From positions 186,001 through 250,000 of the forward strand of contig CBDDHW010000001.1 of assembly GCA_965228575.1 (NCBI GenBank): a DNA stretch of 64,000 nucleotides, read 5' to 3'. Both the position numbers and the translations under genes were made by a program. Positions within the stretch are counted from its first letter, which is position 1. Each line of letters begins with the position of its first letter. The notes beneath the pieces were generated by a model. The model saw only the letters and a program-made list of their open reading frames with translations, was not told where the DNA came from and made no database searches. This document shows, piece after piece, positions 31,380 to 39,941 of this stretch. This stretch comes from UBA11612 sp965228575 (GTDB lineage Bacteria > Pseudomonadota > Alphaproteobacteria > Rhodospirillales > Rhodospirillaceae).

Positions 31380-32792
31380 GTGTTTATATTCCAGAGTATT
31401 TTTAATCACATCAATGCGCGATTAGTGATTTTTGCACTTAGTGGCTTCGTGTTGGCTGCATGCGCAGGACAAGATGCGGCGCCGCTGCCATCTGCCGTCC
31501 AACGCGCTATCTCTGATGTTCCCGCACCTGTTGTGCCCTCTCCAGGAGAATCGGCAAGCGAACCTACTTTATCACCCTACCAGCTCATTCCAGGGCTTGG
31601 AGAAGGTGGCTTTATGGCAGGTGAGGACTCAACCTCATCTGTAACAGATCCGCTCGGGTTGGTGAGGGTGGGATTGTTGGTTCCGCTCTCAGGCCCCTCA
31701 GCACCTATTGGTGAAGCATTATTAAACGCCGCTGAAATGGCATTGTTTGATGTGGGGGGCGAAGAACTAGTGCTTCAGGTTTACGATACGCGAGGTGTTC
31801 CTGAGGGGGCGCAGGCGGCGGCTTCACTGGCGATTTCACAAGGGGCTCAGTTGCTTCTCGGGCCACTTTTTTCTGCGGAAGTCTCGGCGGCGGCTCCGGA
31901 TGCGGCGGCTGCAGGAATAAATATCATCGCGTTTTCGACAGATCCAACCGTTGCAAGCAGCCGTGTATTCGTCATGGGGTTTCTCGTTGACGAGCAGGTC
32001 CGACACATCATCGAATACGCCAGCCTAGAGGGGCATCAGAATTATGCGGTTCTGGCGCCAAGCTCAGCTTATGGAAATGCGGTTGTTGATTCCATGAGGC
32101 ATCATGTTTCCCGTGTCGGCGGTGTGCTCTCTCGTGTCGCGATATACGATCCATCGGGTACCGATTTGAGCACGGTTGTTCGGGAGTTGGCGAATTTTGA
32201 TGAACGTCAAGCGGAATTGGAGAAACAAAAAGCGGAGCTTGAGGGATTAGAAGACGAAGAGTCTTTGCTCGAACTCGAACGTTTAGAGCTTCTCGACACG
32301 ATTGGTGAAGTAGAGTTTGACGCTATTTTGTTACCTGAGCGCGGCGTGCGATTAACACAAGCAGCCTCATTGTTACCGTTCTTTGATGTAGATCCTGACA
32401 ATGTTCAGTTGCTTGGAACGATGCTTTGGAATGCGCCAGGGCTTGGCCGGGAACCCGTAATGGTTGGCGGCTTATTTCCAGCGCCGCCAGTTGAAAGTAC
32501 GCGGCGATTTAGCGATCGATATCTTGACTTACACGGAGAGACTCCGCCGCCGATCGCCAATCACGGTTACGACGCTGTAGCTCTCGCTGCGGTGCTTGCA
32601 AAGAGCGGACTTGCCACACCGTTTTCTGCATCGGCGATCACGTCTGCCGGTGGATTTGCCGGTATTGATGGAATTTTCAGGTTTACGCCCAATGGGTTGT
32701 CTCAGCGCGGTTTCGCGGTAATGGAAGTCACCCGTTCAGGAGCCGTGACTGTCAGTCCTGCTGCAACATCGTTCGACGCCTTGGCGTTTTGA
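31380..32792 (+). CDS. penicillin-binding protein activator, LpoA/LppC-like lipoprotein
   Basis: A 470-aa predicted outer-membrane lipoprotein with lipobox Cys at about residue 28 (FVLAAC). The C-terminal region is a periplasmic-binding fold (VGLLVPLSGPSAPIGEALLNAAEMALFD begins it; shown in parts: VGLLVPLSGPSAPIGEAL). A charged coiled-coil insertion (QAELEKQKAELEGLEDEES) sits at about residue 285. Alphaproteobacterial homologues usually sit next to rsmI. The longer frame from 31320 is rejected: GTG 31380 has GGAGG (31369-31373) 6 nt upstream and gives a proper signal. It probably stimulates peptidoglycan synthases (inference). Confidence 0.85.
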   Translation: MFIFQSIFNHINARLVIFALSGFVLAACAGQDAAPLPSAVQRAISDVPAPVVPSPGESASEPTLSPYQLIPGLGEGGFMAGEDSTSSVTDPLGLVRVGLLVPLSGPSAPIGEALLNAAEMALFDVGGEELVLQVYDTRGVPEGAQAAASLAISQGAQLLLGPLFSAEVSAAAPDAAAAGINIIAFSTDPTVASSRVFVMGFLVDEQVRHIIEYASLEGHQNYAVLAPSSAYGNAVVDSMRHHVSRVGGVLSRVAIYDPSGTDLSTVVRELANFDERQAELEKQKAELEGLEDEESLLELERLELLDTIGEVEFDAILLPERGVRLTQAASLLPFFDVDPDNVQLLGTMLWNAPGLGREPVMVGGLFPAPPVESTRRFSDRYLDLHGETPPPIANHGYDAVALAAVLAKSGLATPFSASAITSAGGFAGIDGIFRFTPNGLSQRGFAVMEVTRSGAVTVSPAATSFDALAF

Positions 32793-32816
32793 TCCGTGTA
32801 TTAATAAGGTAAGAAT

Positions 32817-33539
32817 TTATTGTGGCGTAGTGGCCGCGGCGTTCCGGCTTAGGGCATCTTTTAGGGTTGTTGCGGAGCGAAGTTGATCGCGCTGGATAAC
32901 TGCACGCGGATCGTCATTTCCTACTCCATAAACGGCAGCATTCCAATCTCGGCGAGGCCGAATAACTGCACCTTCAAAACCGCCCCCTGCGAATAACCCA
33001 GCGTTCGTTGAGTAAGCTACAATGTCGTTCCCGATATTGGTCGTTGTTGCAGCCTCTGCGCCGACACCAATTGATCCGAACGTCATTCCGACGTTTGCGC
33101 CGAGCTTAAATTCATCATTAAGCACCGCGCTAAGCCCCTTTTCAGTTAGGATAATAAAGACAGTTGCGGCGGACTGCATGCCTGCTTGCAGTCCGATTGA
33201 GCCGGCTGTCATGCGGTAAAAAGCTGGATCACCAAAGCCACCTTCGGGTAACCGCGCCAGGAGCACACCATCACCATATGCCCCCCCAATTATAAAGCCT
33301 GCTTTATAGTAATTCGGAATCACCAGCACACCTTTTGCGCGTTGAAGTAGATTCGCAATGTCCGGCGAAGGTTTCATTTCTTCAGTAACGCGTTCGATGG
33401 TGATTACAGACTCTTCGACGATGTGCCGAGCGTCAGTGACGTCGTCGGCTTCGACGGATGTCGAAAGAAGTACGGCAGCCAAAATCGATAGAACTGCTAT
33501 GTGTTGTATGATTTGGCGCCTTGATGTCGATTGGGCCAT
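32817..33539 (-). CDS. Ysc84/SYLF-domain protein
   Basis: A 240-aa protein with a Sec signal (SILAAVLLSTSVEA) and a SYLF/Ysc84 lipid-binding domain: LLQRAKGVLVIPNYYKAGFI (about residues 63-82), GFGDPAFYRMTAGSIGLQAG and NDEFKLGANVGMTFG. It is secreted or periplasmic and binds lipids in known homologues. It lies 32 nt after the degenerate EAL gene on the same strand and convergent with the LppC-like gene. Confidence 0.85.
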   Translation of the reverse strand: MAQSTSRRQIIQHIAVLSILAAVLLSTSVEADDVTDARHIVEESVITIERVTEEMKPSPDIANLLQRAKGVLVIPNYYKAGFIIGGAYGDGVLLARLPEGGFGDPAFYRMTAGSIGLQAGMQSAATVFIILTEKGLSAVLNDEFKLGANVGMTFGSIGVGAEAATTTNIGNDIVAYSTNAGLFAGGGFEGAVIRPRRDWNAAVYGVGNDDPRAVIQRDQLRSATTLKDALSRNAAATTPQ

Positions 33540-33571
33540 TGTCGCCTCCGTTTCCTAGCTGTAGCGACGCA

Positions 33572-34819
33572 TTATCGGGCGCGCGTTAGACTGTCGATAT
33601 AACGGCCTTGAAATAAAGTGATGCCAAGTTGCTGGCCTACTTTTACGGCAGCTTCTGAATCGCATCGGGCTAAAATTGTGCGGCCCTTTCGCCGCGCGCG
33701 AATCATATCCTTGAATTCTTGTCCCAGTGATGTTCCCGCGTACCCTGTTAGATCTTGCGACCACATTAGTTTCGCATAAGAAACACCGAGCCGGTTGGTG
33801 TCGGCGAAAGGAAAAGTCTTAAGATTTAGACCATCAATGCATATTCGGTACCCGCGCTCTGTTAGAAAGTCGCGTGCGAATAAAAAGGATGCTGGATCAG
33901 AAAAAAGATCTTCGACCCGTAATTCAAGCACGACATCTTGCGTTGAGGGTGCAAAATCATCGTCGAACGACAGGAACTCCTCTGTAAGCAAGGTTGATAC
34001 GTTCACATTTATACTAAATCCTTCGCGCAATAGCGTACGGTCTTCACGCCGCGAGATTTGCACCATAACGCGCCGGTCTAACGTTTGCGTTAGATGCTGA
34101 AACAGCCATGGATTAACCGTCAAATCGACATCCGGCATAAGTGTTTCGCGCAGATCGCCGATAGACACAAAGACCTCTGTAAATACGACCTCGGGCTTAT
34201 CACCTTCAACAAAAGCACATACCGGTTGGCGTCGAGTGAAACTCGACAGATCTACTCGCTCTAGCGCCTCTTCAATTCGACCGAGCTCCAAGGGCGTTAG
34301 TGGAGTTCCACGTTCCGTATTCGAGCGCTGGACTTCTTTATCAGCAATCAGTTCTGCCAAAGTCCTGCGTACGGATTTTTCGTTTGTCGCCGCTTGCCTA
34401 TGAGCGAAGGCCATTAGTTTGTCGTGATCTTCGTTCATGTCGAACCAACTCGATAGGCGGTTCTTACGAGGATCAGATTTGAACTTCTGCATCAGGGGGT
34501 CTCGTTCCCAGAGTTTAAGAAGTTTCGACACGGCTTTTTCAGCACTGTCAGTTGCATCTTGTTCGAACATGACCATCAGGTCTGAGTTTCGCAGGCGATA
34601 AAGCCAGGCAGATCTCGTTCGAGTCATGTTGTCGAACGCAGTCTCTGCATTCTTTAAACTTTGCCGATCTCTGTTCTCAGGTTGAAGGCGGGATAAATGA
34701 AGGCGAATGACACCCTTATTTCGGCCGCCCTCATCAAGTGACTGCAGATCACTTAGAAAACGCGCTTCGTGGCTCTCGCCAAGAGGATTGGTTGCGCTAC
34801 CTGATGCCTGATTTGACAT
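33572..34819 (-). CDS. degenerate GGDEF-EAL protein 1
   Basis: A 415-aa cytosolic protein. The C-terminal half follows the EAL fold: TEVFVSIGDLRE in place of EAL, INVNVSTLLTEEF (Asn kept), LELRVEDLF, CIDGLN in place of DDFG, YAKLMWS (Lys kept), and the typical end GITLFQGRYID. The N-terminal part (VIRLHLSRLQPENRDR, then YRLRNSDLMVMFEQ) looks like a GGDEF domain with the GGDEF signature replaced. Several metal and catalytic residues of c-di-GMP phosphodiesterases are missing, so it is probably non-enzymatic. It starts 8 nt after its paralogue upstream. Confidence 0.7.
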   Translation of the reverse strand: MSNQASGSATNPLGESHEARFLSDLQSLDEGGRNKGVIRLHLSRLQPENRDRQSLKNAETAFDNMTRTRSAWLYRLRNSDLMVMFEQDATDSAEKAVSKLLKLWERDPLMQKFKSDPRKNRLSSWFDMNEDHDKLMAFAHRQAATNEKSVRRTLAELIADKEVQRSNTERGTPLTPLELGRIEEALERVDLSSFTRRQPVCAFVEGDKPEVVFTEVFVSIGDLRETLMPDVDLTVNPWLFQHLTQTLDRRVMVQISRREDRTLLREGFSINVNVSTLLTEEFLSFDDDFAPSTQDVVLELRVEDLFSDPASFLFARDFLTERGYRICIDGLNLKTFPFADTNRLGVSYAKLMWSQDLTGYAGTSLGQEFKDMIRARRKGRTILARCDSEAAVKVGQQLGITLFQGRYIDSLTRAR

Positions 34820-34827
34820 GCGTGATC

Positions 34828-36102
34828 CTAAGCCCGTTCGCGGCCGGCGGGTTTCGATCGCCGAGTTTTGGTTTTGAATGCGTCAAGAAAATGACCTTGG
34901 AACAGTGTAATGCCGGTACGAATGCCCCAAGACAAAGCGGACGATGAATCGCATCTCGACAATATGACCTTGTCCACGCCTATTTCTTGGACGACGAAAG
35001 CTGCGCTTTTATTAGAGGGCGAGTCCATAAGGTCGAGCAGCTCTGGCGCCCAATTGATTTTTGCGTAATCAGGCTTCATTCCAGGAACATCTAACATTTC
35101 AATCGTTGTTGTGCTCAATCCATCGATCAGTACAGCGTGTCCCATGCTATTTAGAGCGTTCCTAACGTCCATGAACATTTCATAATTTGTCAGAACATCA
35201 ACGACCTGTACTTCAACGATTATTTTTTTCTCTTGCCCAATCTCTTCTAAAAATGAACTGAATGTAGGAGTTAATATTGTTTCTAAATTAAGATTAAGGC
35301 TGACGCGAGGCGCGCTCCGAGCGTGCGGCGCCCGAACCACGGTTTCAAGCATGCGCATATCCATGGTCCGGCTTAGATCTTGAAACAGCCACCGATCTGC
35401 GAGGAGGTTTAGATCTGGCGCGGTGACACGCTGAAGGTCGCCAACCGACAAAAAGAATTCATAAAACTCGATGGACGCTTCTTTCGTCGTCGGATTGACG
35501 CGTAACGCCACTTGATCGCGAATAAACGGCACGACATTTGCGTGAGCGACTTTTTTCTGCACGGCATCAAGTAGTGCAGGTGTTAAGGTTCGCGCTTCTA
35601 TCACCATGTTAGGACTGGCGCCGGATTGGGCTTCTTGTCTCAGATTTTGAGCGTGTTGAATGGCCGTAGATGAATCCAGCGCCAAGTCAAACCAAGTTAC
35701 AAACCGATCTGTGCCGTCAGGATTGTCGAGAGTCGCAGGATCGCCCTCAAACAACTTTCGGATACGATGAATGATGTTATTGACGTCTCTTTGCGCTCCA
35801 CTCGAGACGATCATCGCCAGGTCGTCGTTGGTTAAATCGAAGATTTGCACTTGCCGACCGCTCTCCAATGTCCTGAACATCCGAGTAACGATCTTGATTC
35901 GAACCGGTGAACGATTCTGCGCCATGAGTTGAGAAAGGTGCAGGTGCACAACTTTGCGCCCTTCTGGATTTCGGCGCATCCGGTCAAGCGTATCGACCAG
36001 GAGTGTCTCCTGATACCCTGTACTGCCTTGGTTCTGCATGCCTTCAGTTACGTTAGCGGCGAGCACACTGCAATAGGTGGCAGTGCCGCCAATAAGATAC
36101 AT
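34828..36102 (-). CDS. degenerate GGDEF-EAL protein 2
   Basis: A 424-aa paralogue of the next gene with the same layout: VVHLHLSQLMAQNRSP and FDLTNDDLAMIVSSG as a degenerate GGDEF, then EFYEFFLSVGDLQ, LNLNLETILTPTF, VEVQVVDVL, LIDGLSTT, DYAKINWAP and GIRTGITLFQGHFLD. EAL is EFF and the DDFG motif is lost. Both genes share a transcript with the Ysc84 gene. The start may be ATG 36039 (MQNQGSTG) instead. No receptor or membrane segment is visible. Confidence 0.7.
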   Translation of the reverse strand: MYLIGGTATYCSVLAANVTEGMQNQGSTGYQETLLVDTLDRMRRNPEGRKVVHLHLSQLMAQNRSPVRIKIVTRMFRTLESGRQVQIFDLTNDDLAMIVSSGAQRDVNNIIHRIRKLFEGDPATLDNPDGTDRFVTWFDLALDSSTAIQHAQNLRQEAQSGASPNMVIEARTLTPALLDAVQKKVAHANVVPFIRDQVALRVNPTTKEASIEFYEFFLSVGDLQRVTAPDLNLLADRWLFQDLSRTMDMRMLETVVRAPHARSAPRVSLNLNLETILTPTFSSFLEEIGQEKKIIVEVQVVDVLTNYEMFMDVRNALNSMGHAVLIDGLSTTTIEMLDVPGMKPDYAKINWAPELLDLMDSPSNKSAAFVVQEIGVDKVILSRCDSSSALSWGIRTGITLFQGHFLDAFKTKTRRSKPAGRERA

Positions 36103-36413
36103 TTACCCAATATCCTGAACTCCTGAGTACGAAAGACTCGACATGTAAAGTTCAGGGTCGAACTTTTCCTTCATCGGTTTTAACGCTTTGGAGGGCGTAA
36201 AATCCACCCAAAGCATAGATCAGGGCGTAAACCATCCTCTACAGTAACCATTTGGAAAAGATTAACAAATACCGTATCCGTCCGGAAAAGTACGGTGTGC
36301 GGGCGAATTTCAGATTCGAGGCAACCCGAAAGCTTCCGAATTAGCAACTCTCAGCCATAGCGAGAGCAAAATCCGGGTGTGGTGCGATAATCGAAGATGT
36401 TGTTGGGGGTAGT
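36103..36413. other. divergent intergenic region with repeats
   Basis: This 311-nt region separates the degenerate GGDEF-EAL operon and the UDP-glucuronate decarboxylase gene. It contains a 10-bp direct repeat, AGGGCGTAAA, at 36192-36201 and 36222-36231 (30-bp period). There is also a GCTTTGG (36185-36191)/CCAAAGC (36208-36214) inverted repeat around the first copy, and a CTCTC/GAGAG hairpin near 36347-36365. No small ORF or RNA gene was recognised. Confidence 0.55.
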
Positions 36414-37343
36414 GTGAAGCGCGTAATCGTAACCGGCGGAGCCGGATTTATCGGGTCTCACCTTTGTGAGCGGCTTCTCGAAAGAGGTCACGAAATCCTT
36501 TGTGTGGATAACTTTTTTACGGGTCGGCGGCAAAACGTAGCGTCTCTGATTTCGAATCCACTATTCGAGCTTTTGCGTCACGACGTTACTTTCCCGCTCT
36601 ATGTGGAAACCGACGAGATTTATAACCTCGCGTGTCCAGCCTCTCCGGTTCATTATCAATTTGATCCAGTGCAAACCACAAAAACGAGCGTCCATGGCGC
36701 AATCAATGTACTCGGTTTGGCCAAAAGAACGCGCGCGAAAGTTCTCCAAGCCTCGACTAGTGAGGTGTATGGCGATCCGGCTGTTCATCCCCAGGTCGAA
36801 GAGTATTGGGGGAACGTAAATCCTATCGGGCCCCGCGCATGCTACGACGAGGGAAAGAGGTGCGCCGAGACACTTTTTTTCGACTACTACCGCCAGCATC
36901 AATTACGAATTCGGGTGGCGCGTATTTTTAATACTTACGGGCCACGAATGCTTCCGGATGATGGCAGAGTCGTCTCTAATTTCATTGTCCAGGCACTGAG
37001 AGGCGATCCCATTACAGTTTACGGCGAAGGCAACCAAACCAGGTCGTTTTGCTATGTGGACGACTTAGTCGAGGCGCTTATACGGTTTATGGATGCACCT
37101 GATACAGTGCCGGGTCCACTGAATCTTGGCAATCCAGTTGAAAATACAATCTTAGAACTCGCCGAGAAAATAATCAGTCTCGCAAAATCATCCTCGAAAA
37201 TTATTCATAAGCCACTACCGCAGGATGACCCGGTTCGCCGACGTCCGGACATCAGCCAGGCTCGTGGGGTTTTAAAGTGGGAGCCCGCCACCGACCTCGA
37301 GGATGGACTTAAGCGGACAATTGAATATTTTCGGTCCATATAA
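36414..37343 (+). CDS. UDP-glucuronate decarboxylase (UDP-xylose synthase)
   Basis: A 309-aa extended SDR enzyme. The Rossmann motif VTGGAGFIGSHLCERLL is at the N-terminus. YNLACPASPVHYQFDP and STSEVYGDP (active-site Ser/Thr region) are present, YDEGKR carries the catalytic Tyr-x3-Lys, and VARIFNTYGPRM with QTRSFCYVDDLV follow. This pattern is diagnostic of UXS rather than other epimerases. It converts UDP-glucuronate to UDP-xylose for surface polysaccharide. GTG start with GGGGG upstream. hldE follows after 18 nt, so both probably supply cell-surface sugars. Confidence 0.88.
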   Translation: MKRVIVTGGAGFIGSHLCERLLERGHEILCVDNFFTGRRQNVASLISNPLFELLRHDVTFPLYVETDEIYNLACPASPVHYQFDPVQTTKTSVHGAINVLGLAKRTRAKVLQASTSEVYGDPAVHPQVEEYWGNVNPIGPRACYDEGKRCAETLFFDYYRQHQLRIRVARIFNTYGPRMLPDDGRVVSNFIVQALRGDPITVYGEGNQTRSFCYVDDLVEALIRFMDAPDTVPGPLNLGNPVENTILELAEKIISLAKSSSKIIHKPLPQDDPVRRRPDISQARGVLKWEPATDLEDGLKRTIEYFRSI

Positions 37344-37361
37344 AGTGGGGACGATCGGGTA

Positions 37362-38867
37362 GTGAACGGTAACTCTCAGCATGTCGCCGATCGTGTCGCG
37401 ACGTTGACGGAAATAGTCGCAAAGTTTGACTCGTTGAGAATTTTGTGTGTCGGCGATGTCATGCTTGATCGGTTCAGGTATGGAGACGTTAGGCGAATTT
37501 CACCGGAAGCTCCTGTGCCTATTGTTCGTATTGAACGCGAAACCCGCGACCTAGGAGGCGCTGGAAACGTAGCGAGAAACCTTGCAGCCCTGGGAGCTAG
37601 ATGTGCTTTTGTATCCATTGTGGGCGATGATCAAGCAGGTGCTGAAATTGGCGCTATCCTCGGTGAACTAAAGAACGTCGAGGCGTATTTAAACGTTGTA
37701 GTTGGTCGACAAACGACCGTTAAAACTCGCTACTTCAATGAAGACGGATATAACCTTCTGCGTGCAGACCGGGAGACTGTAGAGCCCCTAAGCGAAGAAG
37801 AGCTCAATTTCCTCAAGCGCGACGTTATGTCACAAATTGATCACGCAGATGCTGTCGTCCTATCTGATTATGGCAAGGGGGTGTTGAGCGGGGAACTGGC
37901 GGCATTTGTCATAAAAAGTGCGCAAGCGGCCAAAAAACCCGTGATCGTGGATCCAAAAGGTGTTGATTATACACGGTACGCCAACGCGACCGTTATCACT
38001 CCAAATCGCGATGAACTCGAAGACGCAACCGAGCTCCCCGCTAGAGAAGCAGAGGACATCATCTTCGCGGCTAATGCTCTAAGGTCAAAGATTCATGCTG
38101 AATCAGTCTTAGTTACGCGCTCTGGCGATGGAATGATTTTTGTCGGGGAAAATGAAGTTTACAATATTCCTGCGGTCATGCGAGAGGTCGCGGATGTTAC
38201 AGGCGCTGGTGATACCGTTGTTTCAGTCTTCGCACTGGCACTAGCGCTTGGCGTCAAATCGTTCGACGCCGCTTACCTTTCTAACTTAGCAGCTGGTTTA
38301 GTCGTCACACGTCATGGTACGGCGACGGCTTCTGCCCAAGACATATCCAAGGCGATACTGCACGGCGGTTTAGCCGAAGCGGAACAAAAAGTTGTTGATC
38401 GTATGACCGCTGAAACATGCGTAGAAAAATGGCGAAACAACAAGCTTAAAATTGGCTTTACTAACGGTTGCTTTGACCTATTGCACCCCGGGCATATTTC
38501 TTTATTGCGCCAAGCAAAGAATTCTTGTGATCGCCTTGTGGTTGCCCTCAATAGCGATTCGTCAGTTTCACGTTTGAAGGGAGACGGCCGTCCAGTGCAA
38601 AGCGAGGCGGCGCGTGCAGCTATAATGGCGTCACTGGAGGGGGTCGACCTGGTCGTCATTTTCGATGAAGACACACCAATTTCATTGATTCAGACTCTGC
38701 GGCCCGATGTATTGATAAAGGGCGCAGACTATGAACGGTCTGAGGTTGTAGGAGCTGATTTCGTTGAAGAATACGGCGGACGTGTTGTTTTAGCCGACAT
38801 TATTGGCCCATACTCGACCACGGCGACCATCGCAGCGATGGCAACAACGCAGCGGACGGAAAAATGA
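37362..38867 (+). CDS. hldE: bifunctional heptose-7-phosphate kinase / heptose-1-phosphate adenylyltransferase
   Basis: A 501-aa fusion for ADP-heptose synthesis (LPS inner core). Residues about 1-330 are a PfkB-type kinase (LCVGDVMLDRFRYGDVRRIS and VTGAGDTVVSVFALALA, with the catalytic Asp in GAGD). Residues about 360-501 are the nucleotidyltransferase with KIGFTNGCFDLLHPGHISLL (HxGH) and VALNSDSSVSRLKG. GTG start. The stop overlaps the next lipoprotein gene as ATGA. Confidence 0.95.
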   Translation: MNGNSQHVADRVATLTEIVAKFDSLRILCVGDVMLDRFRYGDVRRISPEAPVPIVRIERETRDLGGAGNVARNLAALGARCAFVSIVGDDQAGAEIGAILGELKNVEAYLNVVVGRQTTVKTRYFNEDGYNLLRADRETVEPLSEEELNFLKRDVMSQIDHADAVVLSDYGKGVLSGELAAFVIKSAQAAKKPVIVDPKGVDYTRYANATVITPNRDELEDATELPAREAEDIIFAANALRSKIHAESVLVTRSGDGMIFVGENEVYNIPAVMREVADVTGAGDTVVSVFALALALGVKSFDAAYLSNLAAGLVVTRHGTATASAQDISKAILHGGLAEAEQKVVDRMTAETCVEKWRNNKLKIGFTNGCFDLLHPGHISLLRQAKNSCDRLVVALNSDSSVSRLKGDGRPVQSEAARAAIMASLEGVDLVVIFDEDTPISLIQTLRPDVLIKGADYERSEVVGADFVEEYGGRVVLADIIGPYSTTATIAAMATTQRTEK

Positions 38868-39247
38868 CGAGACGGTTAAAAACCAATGTCGCAATTGCAG
38901 CCTGTGCGCTCGCTATTTCTGCATGCGCTGGAGGCGGACAAACATTTCCAGATCTCACACGTGATGGAGAATTATATGGAACACCGCCGGTTGTTGTTCG
39001 ACAACCGGTTGTTCCAGAGATGTTGGTAAATTGTAACGGACATGTTCTCGTTCCTGCTCTTGGTATGACGTTCGTTCGCCGCGGCAAAGAGCCTCCAGTA
39101 GATGGTCAGTATCTTCGCGAAGAACGCTTGAGCCCGCCTTACCGCGTTATTCCCCCAGGCGTTTCCTTGAGTCCTGAGCAAAGTCCAACGCGAGTAAATC
39201 TCGAGTTGGATAGCTCTAGTCGAATTGTGGGCCTTTTCTGCGGATAG
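38864..39247 (+). CDS. lipoprotein with I78-type peptidase-inhibitor domain
   Basis: A 127-aa predicted lipoprotein with lipobox Cys at about residue 21 (AISAC). The C-terminal part LSPPYRVIPPGVSLSPEQSP, then RVNLELDSSSRIVGLFCG, follows the pattern of peptidase-inhibitor family I78 (YRVIGPG...RLN...D..I..v.CG). It would sit in the envelope and could protect against exogenous serine proteases. It is translationally coupled to hldE (38864-38867 overlap) and ends 8 nt from convergent mmcB. Confidence 0.72.
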   Translation: MTRRLKTNVAIAACALAISACAGGGQTFPDLTRDGELYGTPPVVVRQPVVPEMLVNCNGHVLVPALGMTFVRRGKEPPVDGQYLREERLSPPYRVIPPGVSLSPEQSPTRVNLELDSSSRIVGLFCG

Positions 39248-39254
39248 CGCGGAT

Positions 39255-39761
39255 TTAATCTCGCAATCTCGAATCAACCAATCCTGATAATCTTTGGCCC
39301 GCCGCAAGAGCGAACCTTAGTGTTAATGCTTTTCTCCGCGCTGCATGTAACTTGTGATGTGGCGCCAGCCTGGCAACTGCTGCTGAATGAGCATCCGCAA
39401 TAATAACACCACATTTTTCAGGAAGTATGTGCCAGGGAAAGTGAGGCGGCACAGCAAATGAGAAAGCGTCACAATAAGGTACGTAGTCGAGCCATTTCGT
39501 ATCACTGCGAAAGTCCTCGGGAGTACTTTTCACCTCCACCATTATCAGTGCGCCCGCATTATTTACGCCAACAATGTCAGCGCGTCGGCCATTCCCGAGC
39601 TTGAACTCGACAAGACTCACATACCCAGAATCTTCAAGCCAGCGGCATACGCCGCGGGTTACTGCCGCTGTGACCTCCGCAGATACTGGTTTTATATGGC
39701 CCCGCTTTCGCGAGATTCTGCTTTTGCGCGGGGGGTGCGATGCTGAAAATATCGCCGTCAA
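39255..39761 (-). CDS. mmcB: MmcB-family DNA repair protein
   Basis: A 168-aa putative nuclease. The PD-(D/E)xK-like core is FKLGNGRRADIVGV followed by IMVEVKSTPEDFRSD. LDYVPYCDAFSFAVP and CGVIIADAHSAAVARL are characteristic of the alphaproteobacterial MmcB family, SOS-induced and needed for mitomycin C tolerance in Caulobacter. A consensus LexA box lies just upstream of the ATG, supporting both the assignment and SOS control. No good Shine-Dalgarno is visible. Confidence 0.87.
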   Translation of the reverse strand: MTAIFSASHPPRKSRISRKRGHIKPVSAEVTAAVTRGVCRWLEDSGYVSLVEFKLGNGRRADIVGVNNAGALIMVEVKSTPEDFRSDTKWLDYVPYCDAFSFAVPPHFPWHILPEKCGVIIADAHSAAVARLAPHHKLHAARRKALTLRFALAAGQRLSGLVDSRLRD

Positions 39762-39764
39762 TTT

Positions 39765-39779
39765 GTTCGCCTAATGTTC
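39765..39779. promoter_or_regulatory. LexA (SOS) box of mmcB
   Basis: GTTC-GCCTAAT-GTTC (GTTC-N7-GTTC) is an exact match to the alphaproteobacterial LexA operator. It lies between the inferred transcription start and the mmcB ATG (39761). Confidence 0.85.
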
Positions 39780-39800
39780 TGTTTTACGACAGAACATTAG
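39771..39800. repeat. perfect 12-bp palindrome at the mmcB promoter
   Basis: CTAATGTTCTGT (39771-39782) and ACAGAACATTAG (39789-39800) are perfect inverted arms around a 6-nt centre. The palindrome overlaps half of the LexA box and the -10 hexamer. Confidence 0.8.
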
Positions 39801-39822
39801 ATTGGCTGCAGAAAAGCCGCAA
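39794..39822 (-). promoter_or_regulatory. mmcB promoter
   Basis: On the minus strand, -35 TTGCGG (39822-39817) and -10 TAATGT (39799-39794) with a 17-bp spacer. Transcription would start near 39787, just upstream of the LexA box. Confidence 0.55.
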
Positions 39823-39941
39823 GCACGATGGATATCCGAAGGCCGTTCTTTACGATGGTTGTAAATCGGGTATGTTGACGCGGGCTTTGCGCTGCGGTGC
39901 ACAATGGGCCCTAAACATGCAACGGCGCAGAGGACGATGAT

